This document shows, in pieces, positions 41,861-50,507 of a stretch of DNA of 64,000 bases. The translations under genes and the position numbers were made by a program. This DNA comes from Lentzea sp. NBRC 102530. GTDB taxonomy: Bacteria; Actinomycetota; Actinomycetes; Mycobacteriales; Pseudonocardiaceae. The stretch's first letter is position 1. The number at the start of each line of letters is the position of its first letter. The stretch is taken from contig NZ_BSTF01000021.1 in the NCBI RefSeq assembly GCF_030269365.1, positions 62,001 through 126,000 of the forward strand, written 5' to 3'. The notes below the pieces were generated by a model. That model saw only the letters and a list, made by a program, of their open reading frames with translations, was not told where the DNA came from and made no database searches.

Positions 41861-43684
41861 CTACCAGCTGAGCGTTTGGTGCCACACCTCGAGGGACAGC
41901 AGCGTCCAGATGCGCGGCTGCTCGTTGCGGTCACCCGAGTCGTGGTCGTCGAGCAGCGATCGCACCGCGGCCCGGTCGAAGGACTTGCTCACGAACGACG
42001 TGGGGCCGGTGAGCAGGTCGTAGGCCATGTCCCGCAGGCCGTCGCGGAACCAGGCGTCGAGAGGCACCTTGAAGCCGGACTTCGGCCGGTCGACGATGTC
42101 GGCCGGCAGGTGCTGGCGCGCGACCTCCTTGACCACCCACTTGGTCGTGCCGCCGCGCACCTTCACGTTGCTGGGCAACGAGAACGCGAGCTCGGCCACC
42201 CGGTGGTCGAGGAACGGAGGGCGCAGTTCCAGCGACGCCGCCATCGACATCCGGTCGCCGCGTTCGAGCAGGTTGTCGGCGAGCCAGGTGTGCGAGTCGG
42301 CGTAGAGCATGCGCCGCAACGCGTCCCCGCGGCCGTTCTCGTACGGCGCGAGCACCGAGCGTGTGGCGGGCCCGCCGAGCAGCGTCGCCCGTTCGGACAC
42401 CGTGAACGGGGCGAACCAGCCGCGCATGCGTTCGGCGTAGGACGGCTCGGCGATGGCCCGCAGCGCGATGCCCAGCCGTGCCTTCGACGCCGGCAGCGCC
42501 TTCTCGATGCGCTTCAACGCCGCCGACGGCGCGAACCCGGCGAGGCGGGTGGCCTGGGCGAAGCGGTACTTGGGGTAGCCGCCGAACAGCTCGTCGCTGC
42601 CCTCGCCGGACAGCACGACCTTGACGTCCTTGCGCGCGAGTTCGGCGAGCCGGAACACGGCCACGTCGGCCGGTTCGGACAGCGGCGCGTCGCGGTGCCA
42701 GGAGAGCTTGGCCCAGCTGTCGCGGAAGTCGTCGGCCGTCACGATCACGTTGTGGTGGTTGCTGCCGACGAGCTTCGCGACCTTCTCGGCGTGGTGGATC
42801 TCGTCCACCCGCGGGTCGCCGAAGCCGGCGGAGAACGTGTGCAGCTCCGCGTCACCGCGTTCCCGGGCCACCAGGGCCGTGATGAGCGACGAGTCGACGC
42901 CGCCGGACAGGTAGGCGCCGACCGGTACGTCCGCGACCAGGGCGTCGCGGACGGAGGCCGTCAGGGCCTCGTCCACGAGCCGCACGGCCTCCTCGGGCGT
43001 CACGGACCGGATCTCCGACTCGCGCGGCAGCTCCCAGTACGGCTCGGTCCGCACGGCACCCTTGGCCGTGACGACCAGGTGGTGGCCCTGCGGCACCTTC
43101 CGCACGCCGCGGACCAGCGTGTACGGCGCGGGCACCGAGCGGTGCGCCAGGTAGTCGTGCAACGACTCGTGGTCGACCTCGGCCGCGCCGATCGCCGGCA
43201 GCAGCGCCTTGATCTCCGACGCGAACGCGAACATCTTGGCGTCGGCGTAGTAGTAGAGCGGCAGGATGCCGAGCCGGTCGCGGAACAGGTGCGTGTCACC
43301 CGTGTGCGAGTCGTGGACGGCGTAGGCGAACTGGCCGCGCAGCTTGGCGACGGCGGACGGCCCGTGCTGTTCGAACAGCGCCAGCAGGACCTCGGTGTCG
43401 CCGTTCGTGCGGAACGGGTACGACAGCTCCTCGCGCAGCTGCCGGTAGTTCAGGATCTCGCCGTTGAACGCGATCTGCGTCGTGCCGGACGCGCCCGCCA
43501 TCGGCTGCGGCGACCCGGCCAGGTCGATGATCGAGAGCCGGGTGTGCGCGAAGCCGATCGAGCCGTCGCTCCAGAACCCGCTGTCGTCCGGGCCGCGGTG
43601 GTGCAGCCGCTTCGCCATCTCGGCGAGGACCTCGCGCGAGACGGGCGCGCCGTCGAACCGTCTGATGCCTGCGATGCCGCACAT
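41861..43684 (-). CDS. AsnB-type glutamine-hydrolysing amidotransferase
   Basis: A 607-aa two-domain enzyme. The class-II glutaminase half starts MCGIAGIRRF with catalytic Cys2; the synthetase half has the PP-loop YLSGGVDSSLITALVA and VVLSGEGSDELFGGYPKYR. True asparagine synthetases are one option. In polysaccharide loci, AsnB homologues such as WbpS-like enzymes convert sugar carboxylates to amides, which would suit the acetamido-uronate predicted here. ATG 43684 is fixed by Cys2 and lies one base after the upstream stop. Confidence 0.87.
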   Translation of the reverse strand: MCGIAGIRRFDGAPVSREVLAEMAKRLHHRGPDDSGFWSDGSIGFAHTRLSIIDLAGSPQPMAGASGTTQIAFNGEILNYRQLREELSYPFRTNGDTEVLLALFEQHGPSAVAKLRGQFAYAVHDSHTGDTHLFRDRLGILPLYYYADAKMFAFASEIKALLPAIGAAEVDHESLHDYLAHRSVPAPYTLVRGVRKVPQGHHLVVTAKGAVRTEPYWELPRESEIRSVTPEEAVRLVDEALTASVRDALVADVPVGAYLSGGVDSSLITALVARERGDAELHTFSAGFGDPRVDEIHHAEKVAKLVGSNHHNVIVTADDFRDSWAKLSWHRDAPLSEPADVAVFRLAELARKDVKVVLSGEGSDELFGGYPKYRFAQATRLAGFAPSAALKRIEKALPASKARLGIALRAIAEPSYAERMRGWFAPFTVSERATLLGGPATRSVLAPYENGRGDALRRMLYADSHTWLADNLLERGDRMSMAASLELRPPFLDHRVAELAFSLPSNVKVRGGTTKWVVKEVARQHLPADIVDRPKSGFKVPLDAWFRDGLRDMAYDLLTGPTSFVSKSFDRAAVRSLLDDHDSGDRNEQPRIWTLLSLEVWHQTLSW

Positions 43685-43685
43685 G

Positions 43686-45686
43686 TCAGCGGTCCTCCGC
43701 GATCTGCATGAGCTCACGGGCGCGGGAGTCCCAGGAGGCGGCGAGCACGGCGTTGCGGCGCTCGGCCGGGGTCTTCAGGCCGCCGTCCTTGAGCGTGAGG
43801 CGGATCTGGTCGATGAAGTCGGCGTCGCCCCTGGCGATCCGGATGACGTCCCCGTACCGCTCGACCTCGGGGAAGTCCGTCGACACGACGGCCAGGCCCA
43901 GGGCCAGGTACTCCTTCATCTTGATCGGGTTGGCGTGCTTGATCCAGTCGTTGTCGAGCCACGGCATCAGCGCCACGTCGAACCCGCTGCCGTAGCCGGG
44001 GATCTGCTCGTAGCTGCGGAAGTCGAGCCAGTGCACGTTGGGGTACTTGGCGTAGCGCTCCATCGAGCACGTGGCGTCACCGATCAGCACCACGGACGCC
44101 TCGGGGAACTCCTGCGCGACCTTCTCGATCAGGTCGAAGTCGACGAGGTAGTCGTCGAGGCTGCCGAAGAAGCCGATGCGCGGGCCGGGGATGCTCGCGA
44201 TGTCCGCGGGCAGTTCGGTGCGGCGGGTGAAGTGGTCGACGTCCACGCCGTGGTCGAGGAAGTGCGCCCGGTCGCCGGTGAGCGCGGACTCCTCTTCCTG
44301 GAGAGCGCGGCTCACGTACAGCACGGTGTCCGAATTGGACAGCAGCTGGTTCTCCAGCGCGGCGATCGTGCCCTGGTCGGCCTCGGGGAACGCCGAGTGC
44401 CGGTCGGAGCGGTTGAAGATCAGGCCCTTGGTCTTCATCGGTGCCACGACGTCCCACGCGGTGGGGATCGTGGCGACGACGACGGGCGTGCCCATGCGCA
44501 GGAAGAAGCACACGGCCTTGACCTGCGCGCGGACCAGCACGGAGTTCAGCTTGCGCAGCCACGGCTTGCCGTAGAACGGCAGGGGAGCGGGCGTCATCAC
44601 GTAGAAGTTCGGCGTGTCCTCGATCGGCCGGCGGACCAGCTTCGCGACGCTCGCCGCCTTGCGGAGGATGCGGCGCAGGAACTGCGTGCTCTTGCCGGGC
44701 GACGGCATCCGCAGACCGATGCTGTTGACCAGCAAGACCTTGCGGTGCTTGGCGACCCGGCGCAGCAGCTGGAAGTCGGAGTGGGCGCGGTTGTGGTACC
44801 ACCAGTCCTGCGCGGAGAAGCACAGGTAGCTCGGTCCCTCGGAGGCGACTTCCTCCGGCCAGCGGCGCATGCTGAACAGCCCTTTCAACGCGGTGCGGTG
44901 CTTCGGCGACCGCGCGCGAAGCCCTTCGTTCACGACCATGGCGAGCCACATGAGGGCGGCGGCGAACCCGCCGTGCAGCTCGCGGTGCAGGCGGACCTTG
45001 TTCGAGGTGAGCATCGACCACAGCCGGGCGTTCGTGGAGACCTCGCCGCCGATGTGCGTGACCACCGCGCGCGGCTCGAACCAGACGCCGCCGGCCCGGA
45101 TCATGTACTCGGTTTCCTCCGAATAGAGGAAGTAGCGTTCGTCCAAAAGGCCGTGCCGCTCGATGACCTCGCGCTTGACCAGCCACGCGCAGCCCGTGGC
45201 CCAGTCGGCGTGGTGGGCGCCCTGGTAGGCCTTGGCGTCCGTGACGGTCTCGCCGAGGCCGATGGCGCCTGCCCGGCCACCGCCGACGAGGGCTTCGGCG
45301 AGAGCGCCCGGTGCGGTCGGCTTGCGGCGCAGCGAGAGCGACAGCGCGCCGGTTTCGTCCACGAGCTTGGGCGCGACGATCGGTTTGTCCGCGGCGCGCA
45401 GTGATTCCACGGCTCCTGGGTGCAACCGGATGTCGGCGTTCAGGACGAGGACGTCGTGTCCTTCCGCCGCTTTGATGCCCAAATTCACACCGGCGGCGTA
45501 ACCGCCGTTGACCGGACTGCGCACTATTTCCACGCCGGGGCGAGTGGCGGCCGCCACAGTTCCGTCGGTGGAAGCGTTGTCTACGACGATCACTTTCACG
45601 TCATCCGGCAGCGAGTCGAGACAACCGCCGATGACCTGTTCGCTCTGGTAAGTGACGATGACCACCGCGACAGGTGACCGCTCCAC
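43686..45686 (-). CDS. two-domain glycosyltransferase (GT2 plus GT4-like)
   Basis: A 666-aa protein. The N-terminal GT2 domain has VAVVIVTYQSEQVIGGCLDS, VIVVDNASTDGT, DVLVLNADIRLHPGAVESL and WATGCAWLVKREVIERHG. After a linker (about 240-320) comes a GT-B domain with RIGFFGSLDDYLVDFDLIEK and IKMKEYLALGLAVVSTDFPE. It could add two successive sugars. GTG 45686 is chosen because AGGAG lies 6 bases upstream and homology begins there; an open extension to 45806 is not protein-like and would overlap the divergent gene. Confidence 0.86.
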   Translation of the reverse strand: MERSPVAVVIVTYQSEQVIGGCLDSLPDDVKVIVVDNASTDGTVAAATRPGVEIVRSPVNGGYAAGVNLGIKAAEGHDVLVLNADIRLHPGAVESLRAADKPIVAPKLVDETGALSLSLRRKPTAPGALAEALVGGGRAGAIGLGETVTDAKAYQGAHHADWATGCAWLVKREVIERHGLLDERYFLYSEETEYMIRAGGVWFEPRAVVTHIGGEVSTNARLWSMLTSNKVRLHRELHGGFAAALMWLAMVVNEGLRARSPKHRTALKGLFSMRRWPEEVASEGPSYLCFSAQDWWYHNRAHSDFQLLRRVAKHRKVLLVNSIGLRMPSPGKSTQFLRRILRKAASVAKLVRRPIEDTPNFYVMTPAPLPFYGKPWLRKLNSVLVRAQVKAVCFFLRMGTPVVVATIPTAWDVVAPMKTKGLIFNRSDRHSAFPEADQGTIAALENQLLSNSDTVLYVSRALQEEESALTGDRAHFLDHGVDVDHFTRRTELPADIASIPGPRIGFFGSLDDYLVDFDLIEKVAQEFPEASVVLIGDATCSMERYAKYPNVHWLDFRSYEQIPGYGSGFDVALMPWLDNDWIKHANPIKMKEYLALGLAVVSTDFPEVERYGDVIRIARGDADFIDQIRLTLKDGGLKTPAERRNAVLAASWDSRARELMQIAEDR

Positions 45687-45796
45687 AACCGCTCCTCGCT
45701 TTGGGGCCTCTGCGCGTACATCGAGTGTTTTGCAACCTCCGTTACGAGATTCGCGCCAGGTGTAACCGTTTTGCCCTCCGGAACGAGAACCAGAGC

Positions 45797-47128
45797 GTGA
45801 CGTCATCGCCTCACGTGTTGATCATCGTGCAGAACCTCCCCGTCCCGTTGGACCGCCGGGTGTGGCTGGAATGCCGCGCCCTGACCAACGCCGGGTACGA
45901 GGTTTCGGTGATCTGCCCCAAGGGTCCGGGTGATCCCGCCTACCAACTCCTCGACGGAGTGCACATCTACAAGTACGCTCCGCCGCCCCAGGCCGAGGGT
46001 GCGCTGGGCTACGCCTGGGAGTTCCTGTACTGCTGGGTGCGCACGGCGTTGCTGAGCGTGAAGGTGCGGGGCCGCAGGCGGTTCGACGTCATGCAGGCGT
46101 GCAACCCGCCGGACACCTACTGGGCGCTCGCGCTGCTGTGGCGGCTCGGTGGCGTGAAGTTCGTCTTCGACCACCACGACCTCAACCCCGAGGTGTTCCT
46201 GTCGCGCTTCGGTGAGCCCAAGGGGTTCGCGGGCAAGGTGCAGTACCGGATCTTGAAGTGGCTGGAGCGGCGGACGTTCCGCACGGCCAACCGGGTGACG
46301 TCGACCAACACCTCGTACCAGAAGATCGCGTGGACGCGGGGTTCCGTGCCGCCCGAGCACACCACCGTCGTGCGCTCCGGTCCCGACACCACCGTGATGA
46401 GGCCTGTCGAGGGCGTGGACGAACTCCGACGCGGCGGCAAACACTTGGTGGCCTATCTCGGAATCATGGGACCGCAGGACGGCGTCGACGGGGTCCTCGA
46501 AGTCGCACGGAGAGTTGTTTTCGACCGCGGGCGCACCGATGTGAGGTTCGCGCTGCTGGGCTTCGGCGACTGCCTGGAAGACCTGAAGAAGCAGGCCACG
46601 GCCTGGGGGCTCGATCCGTACGTCGAGTTCACCGGACGGGTTGGGCCCGAACAGATCACCCGCTACCTGTCGACTTCCTCCGTCGGACTGGGCCCGGATC
46701 CGTTGTCGCCTTTGAACGACGTGTCCACTATGAACAAGACCATGGAGTACATGGCCTACGCGCTGCCGGTCGTCACGTACCGGTTGCAGGAGACCGTGGT
46801 GTCCGCGGGCGAGTGCGCCGTGCTGGTCGAACCGGGTGACGTCGAGGGCTTCACGACGGCGTTGCTCGACCTGCTCGACGACGCGGAACGCCGGGCGCGC
46901 CTGGGCTTCGAGGGCCGCCGCCGGTGCGAGTCGGTGCTCGACTGGCGCCCGCAGGCCGAGAACTACGTGGGTGTGTTCGACGGGCTCACCGGCTTCGTCT
47001 CGCGCGGCCCGTTCCCCGACGGCCGTCCCGAACTCGTGGCCGGCGTCGACCAGTGGGGCAACAAGATGATCGACGTGAGCGACGACGCCGTGCTCCGCGC
47101 GTTCGCCGTGAACCGAACGGGAGAATGA
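45797..47128 (+). CDS. GT4-family glycosyltransferase
   Basis: A 443-aa GT-B enzyme. VLIIVQNLPVPLDRRVWLEC opens the acceptor domain; the donor domain includes VAYLGIMGPQDGVDGVLEVA, RFALLGFGDCLEDLKKQA and STMNKTMEYMAYALPVVTYR, with the conserved glutamate. It resembles WcaI- or TuaC-like polysaccharide transferases. GTG 45797 is used because MTSSPHV-like homology starts here. It overlaps the dehydrogenase start by 1-4 bp, so the two form an operon. Confidence 0.87.
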   Translation: MTSSPHVLIIVQNLPVPLDRRVWLECRALTNAGYEVSVICPKGPGDPAYQLLDGVHIYKYAPPPQAEGALGYAWEFLYCWVRTALLSVKVRGRRRFDVMQACNPPDTYWALALLWRLGGVKFVFDHHDLNPEVFLSRFGEPKGFAGKVQYRILKWLERRTFRTANRVTSTNTSYQKIAWTRGSVPPEHTTVVRSGPDTTVMRPVEGVDELRRGGKHLVAYLGIMGPQDGVDGVLEVARRVVFDRGRTDVRFALLGFGDCLEDLKKQATAWGLDPYVEFTGRVGPEQITRYLSTSSVGLGPDPLSPLNDVSTMNKTMEYMAYALPVVTYRLQETVVSAGECAVLVEPGDVEGFTTALLDLLDDAERRARLGFEGRRRCESVLDWRPQAENYVGVFDGLTGFVSRGPFPDGRPELVAGVDQWGNKMIDVSDDAVLRAFAVNRTGE

Positions 47129-48423
47129 TGTTCGTCAGAAGGATCGCTGTCGTCGGCACCGGCTACGTCGGTCTGACCACCGGTGCCTGCCTCGCCTCGC
47201 TGGGCCACCGCGTGGTGTGCGCGGACGTCGACGCGACGAAGGTCGAGCGGCTCTCGCGCGGCGAGGTCGACATCCTCGAACCGCGTCTCGCCGAACTCGT
47301 CGCCGAGGGTTTGGCCTCCGGTCGCCTGTCGTTCGTGCTGGGCGCCTCCGCGGCCGTCTCCGACGCCGAGGTCGTGTTCCTGTGCGTGCCGACCCCGATG
47401 GGTGTCGGTGGCATCGCGGACCTGCAGGCCGTCGAGTCCGTTGTGGACGAGACGCGCGACCTGCTGCCGTCGGGCTGCGTGATCGTCAACAAGTCGACCG
47501 TGCCGGTGGGCACCTCGCTGCGGACGGCCGAGCTGTTGCGCCGCGACGACGTGGCCGTCGTGTCGAACCCCGAGTTCCTGCGCGAGGGCTCGGCCGTGCA
47601 CGACTTCCTCAACCCCGACCGCATCGTCGTCGGCTGCGACCAGCAGGACGCGGCCGAGCGCGTGGCGGCGTTGTACGCGCGTCTGGGCGCGCCGACGGTG
47701 CTGACCGACGCGGCCTCGGCCGAGATGGTCAAGTACGCGGCGAACTGCTTCCTCGCGATGAAGCTCTCGTACGTCAACGCGGTCGCCGAACTGTGCGAGC
47801 GCCTCGGTGCGAACATCACCGACGTCACCGAGGGCATGGGCTACGACAAGCGCATCGGTCAGGCGTTCCTCAACCCCGGCCCGGGCTGGGGTGGCTCGTG
47901 CCTGCCCAAGGACACGCACGCGATGCTCCAGGTCGCGGACGCCGCCGACTTCGAGTTCCGCCTGCTGCGCGCCACGATCGACACCAACGAGCGCCAGCGC
48001 CAGCGGATGGTCGAGAAGGTCCGCCTGGCCGTGACCGGCAAGCGCGGCGGCTCGCTGTCGCACGTGCGTCTGGGCCTGCTGGGCCTGACGTTCAAGGCCG
48101 GTACGGACGACCTGCGCGACTCGCCGGCTCTCGCGGTGGCGGCGTTGCTGAAGCAGGCGGGTGCCGAGCTGGTCGGCTACGACCCGGCGCTGACGGGCGG
48201 CTCGGACCTGGGTGCGGTGTCCGTTGTGGACGATCCGTACGTGGCCGCGAAGGACGTCGACGCGCTGGTGGTCCTGACCGAGTGGCCCGAGTTCAGGTCG
48301 TTGGACTGGGCGCGCCTCGCGGAGACCGTGCGGCAGCCCGTTGTCGTTGACACGCGCAACCTTTTGGACCCGGACGTGCTGCGCCGCGCGGGTCTGACGT
48401 GCACGTCGCTCGGGCGTCGCTGA
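47128..48423 (+). CDS. UDP-glucose/UDP-GlcNAc 6-dehydrogenase family (Ugd/WbpA-like)
   Basis: A 431-aa NAD-dependent nucleotide-sugar dehydrogenase that turns C6 into a carboxylate. IAVVGTGYVGLTTGACLASL binds NAD, VNKSTVPVGTSL and NPEFLREGSAVHDF are family motifs, and the catalytic Cys258 is in GWGGSCLPKDTHAM. The product could be UDP-glucuronate or, with the WbpB/E/D-like set, UDP-GlcNAcA. ATG 47128 has GGGAG 4 bases upstream; ATG 47125 would overlap the previous gene by 4 bp. Confidence 0.9.
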   Translation: MFVRRIAVVGTGYVGLTTGACLASLGHRVVCADVDATKVERLSRGEVDILEPRLAELVAEGLASGRLSFVLGASAAVSDAEVVFLCVPTPMGVGGIADLQAVESVVDETRDLLPSGCVIVNKSTVPVGTSLRTAELLRRDDVAVVSNPEFLREGSAVHDFLNPDRIVVGCDQQDAAERVAALYARLGAPTVLTDAASAEMVKYAANCFLAMKLSYVNAVAELCERLGANITDVTEGMGYDKRIGQAFLNPGPGWGGSCLPKDTHAMLQVADAADFEFRLLRATIDTNERQRQRMVEKVRLAVTGKRGGSLSHVRLGLLGLTFKAGTDDLRDSPALAVAALLKQAGAELVGYDPALTGGSDLGAVSVVDDPYVAAKDVDALVVLTEWPEFRSLDWARLAETVRQPVVVDTRNLLDPDVLRRAGLTCTSLGRR

Positions 48424-48463
48424 GTCCTTTTGCGACTGTCCATTTAGCTCAATTGGGTGACTG

Positions 48464-48492
48464 GGCGCGCGCATCCCGTGCGCCGGCGTTTT
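48464..48492 (+). terminator. hairpin plus T run after the 6-dehydrogenase gene
   Basis: An 8-bp stem (GGCGCGCG with CGTGCGCC, one G-T pair) has a 5-base loop and is followed by GGCGTTTT. It lies 41 bp after the stop and probably ends the operon. Confidence 0.5.
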
Positions 48493-48548
48493 GATTCCCG
48501 GCATCACCCGGTGGGACTGGCCCGCCGGGTCTTGTCGGGGAGGTTCCC

Positions 48549-48656
48549 GTGGCTGGACTCATGGACATGGTTCACGGTCTCGTGCACCAGGCTTCTGGTC
48601 TGCTGGCTCAGGCGTCCGAACTGGCCGCCGGCCTGCTGTCCGCGCTGCCGCTCTAG
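48549..48656 (+). CDS. 35-residue amphipathic peptide ORF
   Basis: GTG at 48549 is preceded at 5 bases by GGGGAGG, one of the best ribosome-binding sites in the window. The peptide starts MAGLMDMVHGLVHQASGLLA and ends ELAAGLLSALPL. It has no cysteine or arginine, few charges, and Leu/Ala/Met spaced as in one long amphipathic helix. There is no typical signal peptide. It could be a membrane-active or small regulatory peptide; no known family is recognised. Its stop overlaps the convergent degenerate PIG-L stop. Confidence 0.5.
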   Translation: MAGLMDMVHGLVHQASGLLAQASELAAGLLSALPL

Positions 48657-49060
48657 AGACCCGCGAACAGGTCTGTCTCCGGCAACGGGGCGTTCGTCCG
48701 GTCCAGGTCTCGGAAGTAGTGGTCGTGCTGCTTCTGGTCGGCGGACGCCCCCACGCTGGTCGTTCCTCCGGTGGCGGTGAGGTAGAGCTTGGCCGGGATG
48801 CCCGTCCGGTAGACCGCCAGCTTGGTTTCCCTGAGCGGTCCGTTGTGGTCGCAGACGACGACCTGGGGTTCGTATTGTTCTATTAGGTCGTACGGGTCTT
48901 TCGTCTCCACGTGCGTGACGCCGAGTTCTTTCGCTTGGCGTCGAATGTTCTCGTTCTCGCTGCGGACCACGGTCCTGACGCCCAGGGCGGTGTAGTGGGC
49001 GAGCGTTGCGGCGGTGGTGGACAGGTCGTCGGCGAGCACGACCAGCAGCGTTCTCACCAT
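48653..49060 (-). CDS. shrunken PIG-L-like paralog lacking the metal site
   Basis: This 135-aa protein aligns with the adjacent upstream PIG-L protein: RTLLVVLADD against RTLLAVHAHPDDE, IEQYEPQVVVCDHNG against IEHYRPQVVVTHDHHN, TGIPAKLYL in both, and PETDLFAGL at the end. The zinc motif HPDD is lost, the middle is deleted to about half length, and the HDHH segment is replaced. It is therefore not a deacetylase. The frame is intact and the start overlaps the upstream gene by 7 bp (ATGGTGA), so it may be translated, either as a decaying duplicate or a repurposed partner. Confidence 0.72.
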   Translation of the reverse strand: MVRTLLVVLADDLSTTAATLAHYTALGVRTVVRSENENIRRQAKELGVTHVETKDPYDLIEQYEPQVVVCDHNGPLRETKLAVYRTGIPAKLYLTATGGTTSVGASADQKQHDHYFRDLDRTNAPLPETDLFAGL

Positions 49061-49782
49061 CGCGGCAGATCCGGTCCGTGGTGCGTGATGCCCGCGAAGA
49101 GATCGGTCTCCGGCACGCTCGCGCCGGTGGTGTCGATCGCGCGGATGTACGACTCGGCCGCGAACCGCTGCTGCGCCGTCAGCTTCCCGATGAGCGACTG
49201 GCTCTCGTAGCAGTACAAAGCCTTTCGCTTCACGTCGGCCACGCTGGACGTGTCCACGGTGGTCGTCGCGAGGCTGTCGTGCGCCTCCAGGTACAGCTTC
49301 GCCGGGATCCCGGTCTCCTTGACCGCGAGGTGCGCCACCCGTGCCGCGTGCACGTGGTCGCGGTGCTGGTGCGGGTTGTGGTGGTCGTGCGTGACGACGA
49401 CCTGGGGCCGGTAGTGCTCGATCAACGCCGCCACGCGCCCCGCCGCGGTCTCCACGGGGATGGAGCAGAACGCGCCCTGCGGGAGCTGGCCGGTCTCGCC
49501 GGAGTCGTGGTACCCCAACAGTTCCAGGTCCGTGATGCCGAGCACGTCGCACGCCGCGTTGAGCTGCGCCCTGCGCCGTGCGGCGACGGCCTGCGGGTGG
49601 TGGTTGAGGTCGCCGGGCTTCGACCCGTCCGGCATGTCACCCAACTCGCCGCTGGTGCACGTCACGAGCACGATCCGGACGCCTTGGCGGGCGTAGTGGG
49701 CCAGGATTCCTCCGGTCGACCGCGACTCGTCGTCGGGGTGAGCGTGGACGGCCAGCAAGGTTCTCGGTCCATCGAACTGCAC
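49054..49782 (-). CDS. PIG-L/LmbE-family deacetylase (second intact copy)
   Basis: A 242-aa zinc deacetylase with VHAHPDDES at residues 13-20 and the third-ligand region THDHHNPHQHRDHVHAAR. The order YHDSGETGQLPQGAFCSIPV is also family-typical. It is cytoplasmic and acts on an N-acetylated sugar or conjugate. GTG 49782 has no clear Shine-Dalgarno sequence. It is divergent from a SLATT gene with a 35-bp gap, and is followed by its own degenerate duplicate. Confidence 0.87.
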   Translation of the reverse strand: MQFDGPRTLLAVHAHPDDESRSTGGILAHYARQGVRIVLVTCTSGELGDMPDGSKPGDLNHHPQAVAARRRAQLNAACDVLGITDLELLGYHDSGETGQLPQGAFCSIPVETAAGRVAALIEHYRPQVVVTHDHHNPHQHRDHVHAARVAHLAVKETGIPAKLYLEAHDSLATTTVDTSSVADVKRKALYCYESQSLIGKLTAQQRFAAESYIRAIDTTGASVPETDLFAGITHHGPDLPRW

Positions 49783-49817
49783 GCGGGGGAAGGTACCCCG
49801 AAACTATTGTCTTGCCG

Positions 49818-50273
49818 GTGACCGACTTGCCGTCCGGCCTGAAGCCGCTGGAACTCGCACAGCACCTGCAGTCGCAGATCTCCCGAGGGCATGCTTACGC
49901 GCGCTCGCGCAAGCAGCGGTTCAGGTGGAAGTCCGTAACTGTCCGACTGACCACTTTGGTGCTTTCGGCGGTGTCCACGATCATCCTGGGGCTCCAGAAC
50001 CTCAACCCCTGGACCGGTACGGCGTTCTCGCTGGTCGCGGTGGTGACCGTGGTGTCCGCTTTGGAGCCGTTCTTCGCCTGGCGGTCGTTGTGGGTGCTGA
50101 TGGAGGAGGCGAGCTATCGGTTCCACCGGCTGGAGGACGATCTCGCGTACTACGTCGCGTCCACTCCGGCCGATCAGATCGATGCCGGGAAGGTGGGGGA
50201 GATGTTCGCGCAGTACCAGGAGATCTGGGACTCGTTGAGCGGGCGGTGGTTGAAGTTCCGCGACAACGGGTGA
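49818..50273 (+). CDS. SLATT-domain two-TM protein (third copy in the window)
   Basis: A 151-aa protein with an N-terminal helix (LELAQHLQSQISRGHAYARS), two membrane helices (about 45-63 and 68-88, with LQNLNPWTG between) and a long C-terminal helix EEASYRFHRLEDDLAYYVAS. This is the SLATT/DUF4231-like layout also seen at 14604-16231, here without a linked SLOG sensor. GTG 49818 is chosen over TTG 49812. The closest neighbours are the PIG-L pair across a 35-bp divergent gap. Confidence 0.72.
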   Translation: MTDLPSGLKPLELAQHLQSQISRGHAYARSRKQRFRWKSVTVRLTTLVLSAVSTIILGLQNLNPWTGTAFSLVAVVTVVSALEPFFAWRSLWVLMEEASYRFHRLEDDLAYYVASTPADQIDAGKVGEMFAQYQEIWDSLSGRWLKFRDNG

Positions 50274-50507
50274 GGTGAGCAGGTCACCGGTGCAGTGGCC
50301 GCGTTGGGTGCGAAGACTCGAGACGAGCCCCGATCCCACGCGCACGTGGTCGGGTTGGGTGCGTACGTCACCACATCGGCTCGGCGGTTCAGCCAAGACT
50401 GAGGGCTCGCCTGCGGCCTTGCGTTGGTCTTGACTGTCCAGCGCTCCACCGCCCGGCGCTCGGCAACCTGGCGCTCGGCGACCCCGTCTGCGGGGCAGGA
50501 TGGGCGC

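Noticed and set aside
40883-43711. A 942-codon plus-strand frame opposite the MFS and AsnB genes
   Set aside because: No recognisable motifs; the antisense genes carry complete MFS and AsnB signatures including Cys2.
48437-48512. tRNA-like stretch with TAGCTCAATTGGG and TTTTGATTCCCGGCATCACC
   Set aside because: The acceptor arms do not pair, the T-arm stem is broken and the anticodon loop lacks U33, so it is not a functional tRNA. The hairpin in it is better read as a terminator for the preceding gene. A decayed tRNA cannot be excluded.
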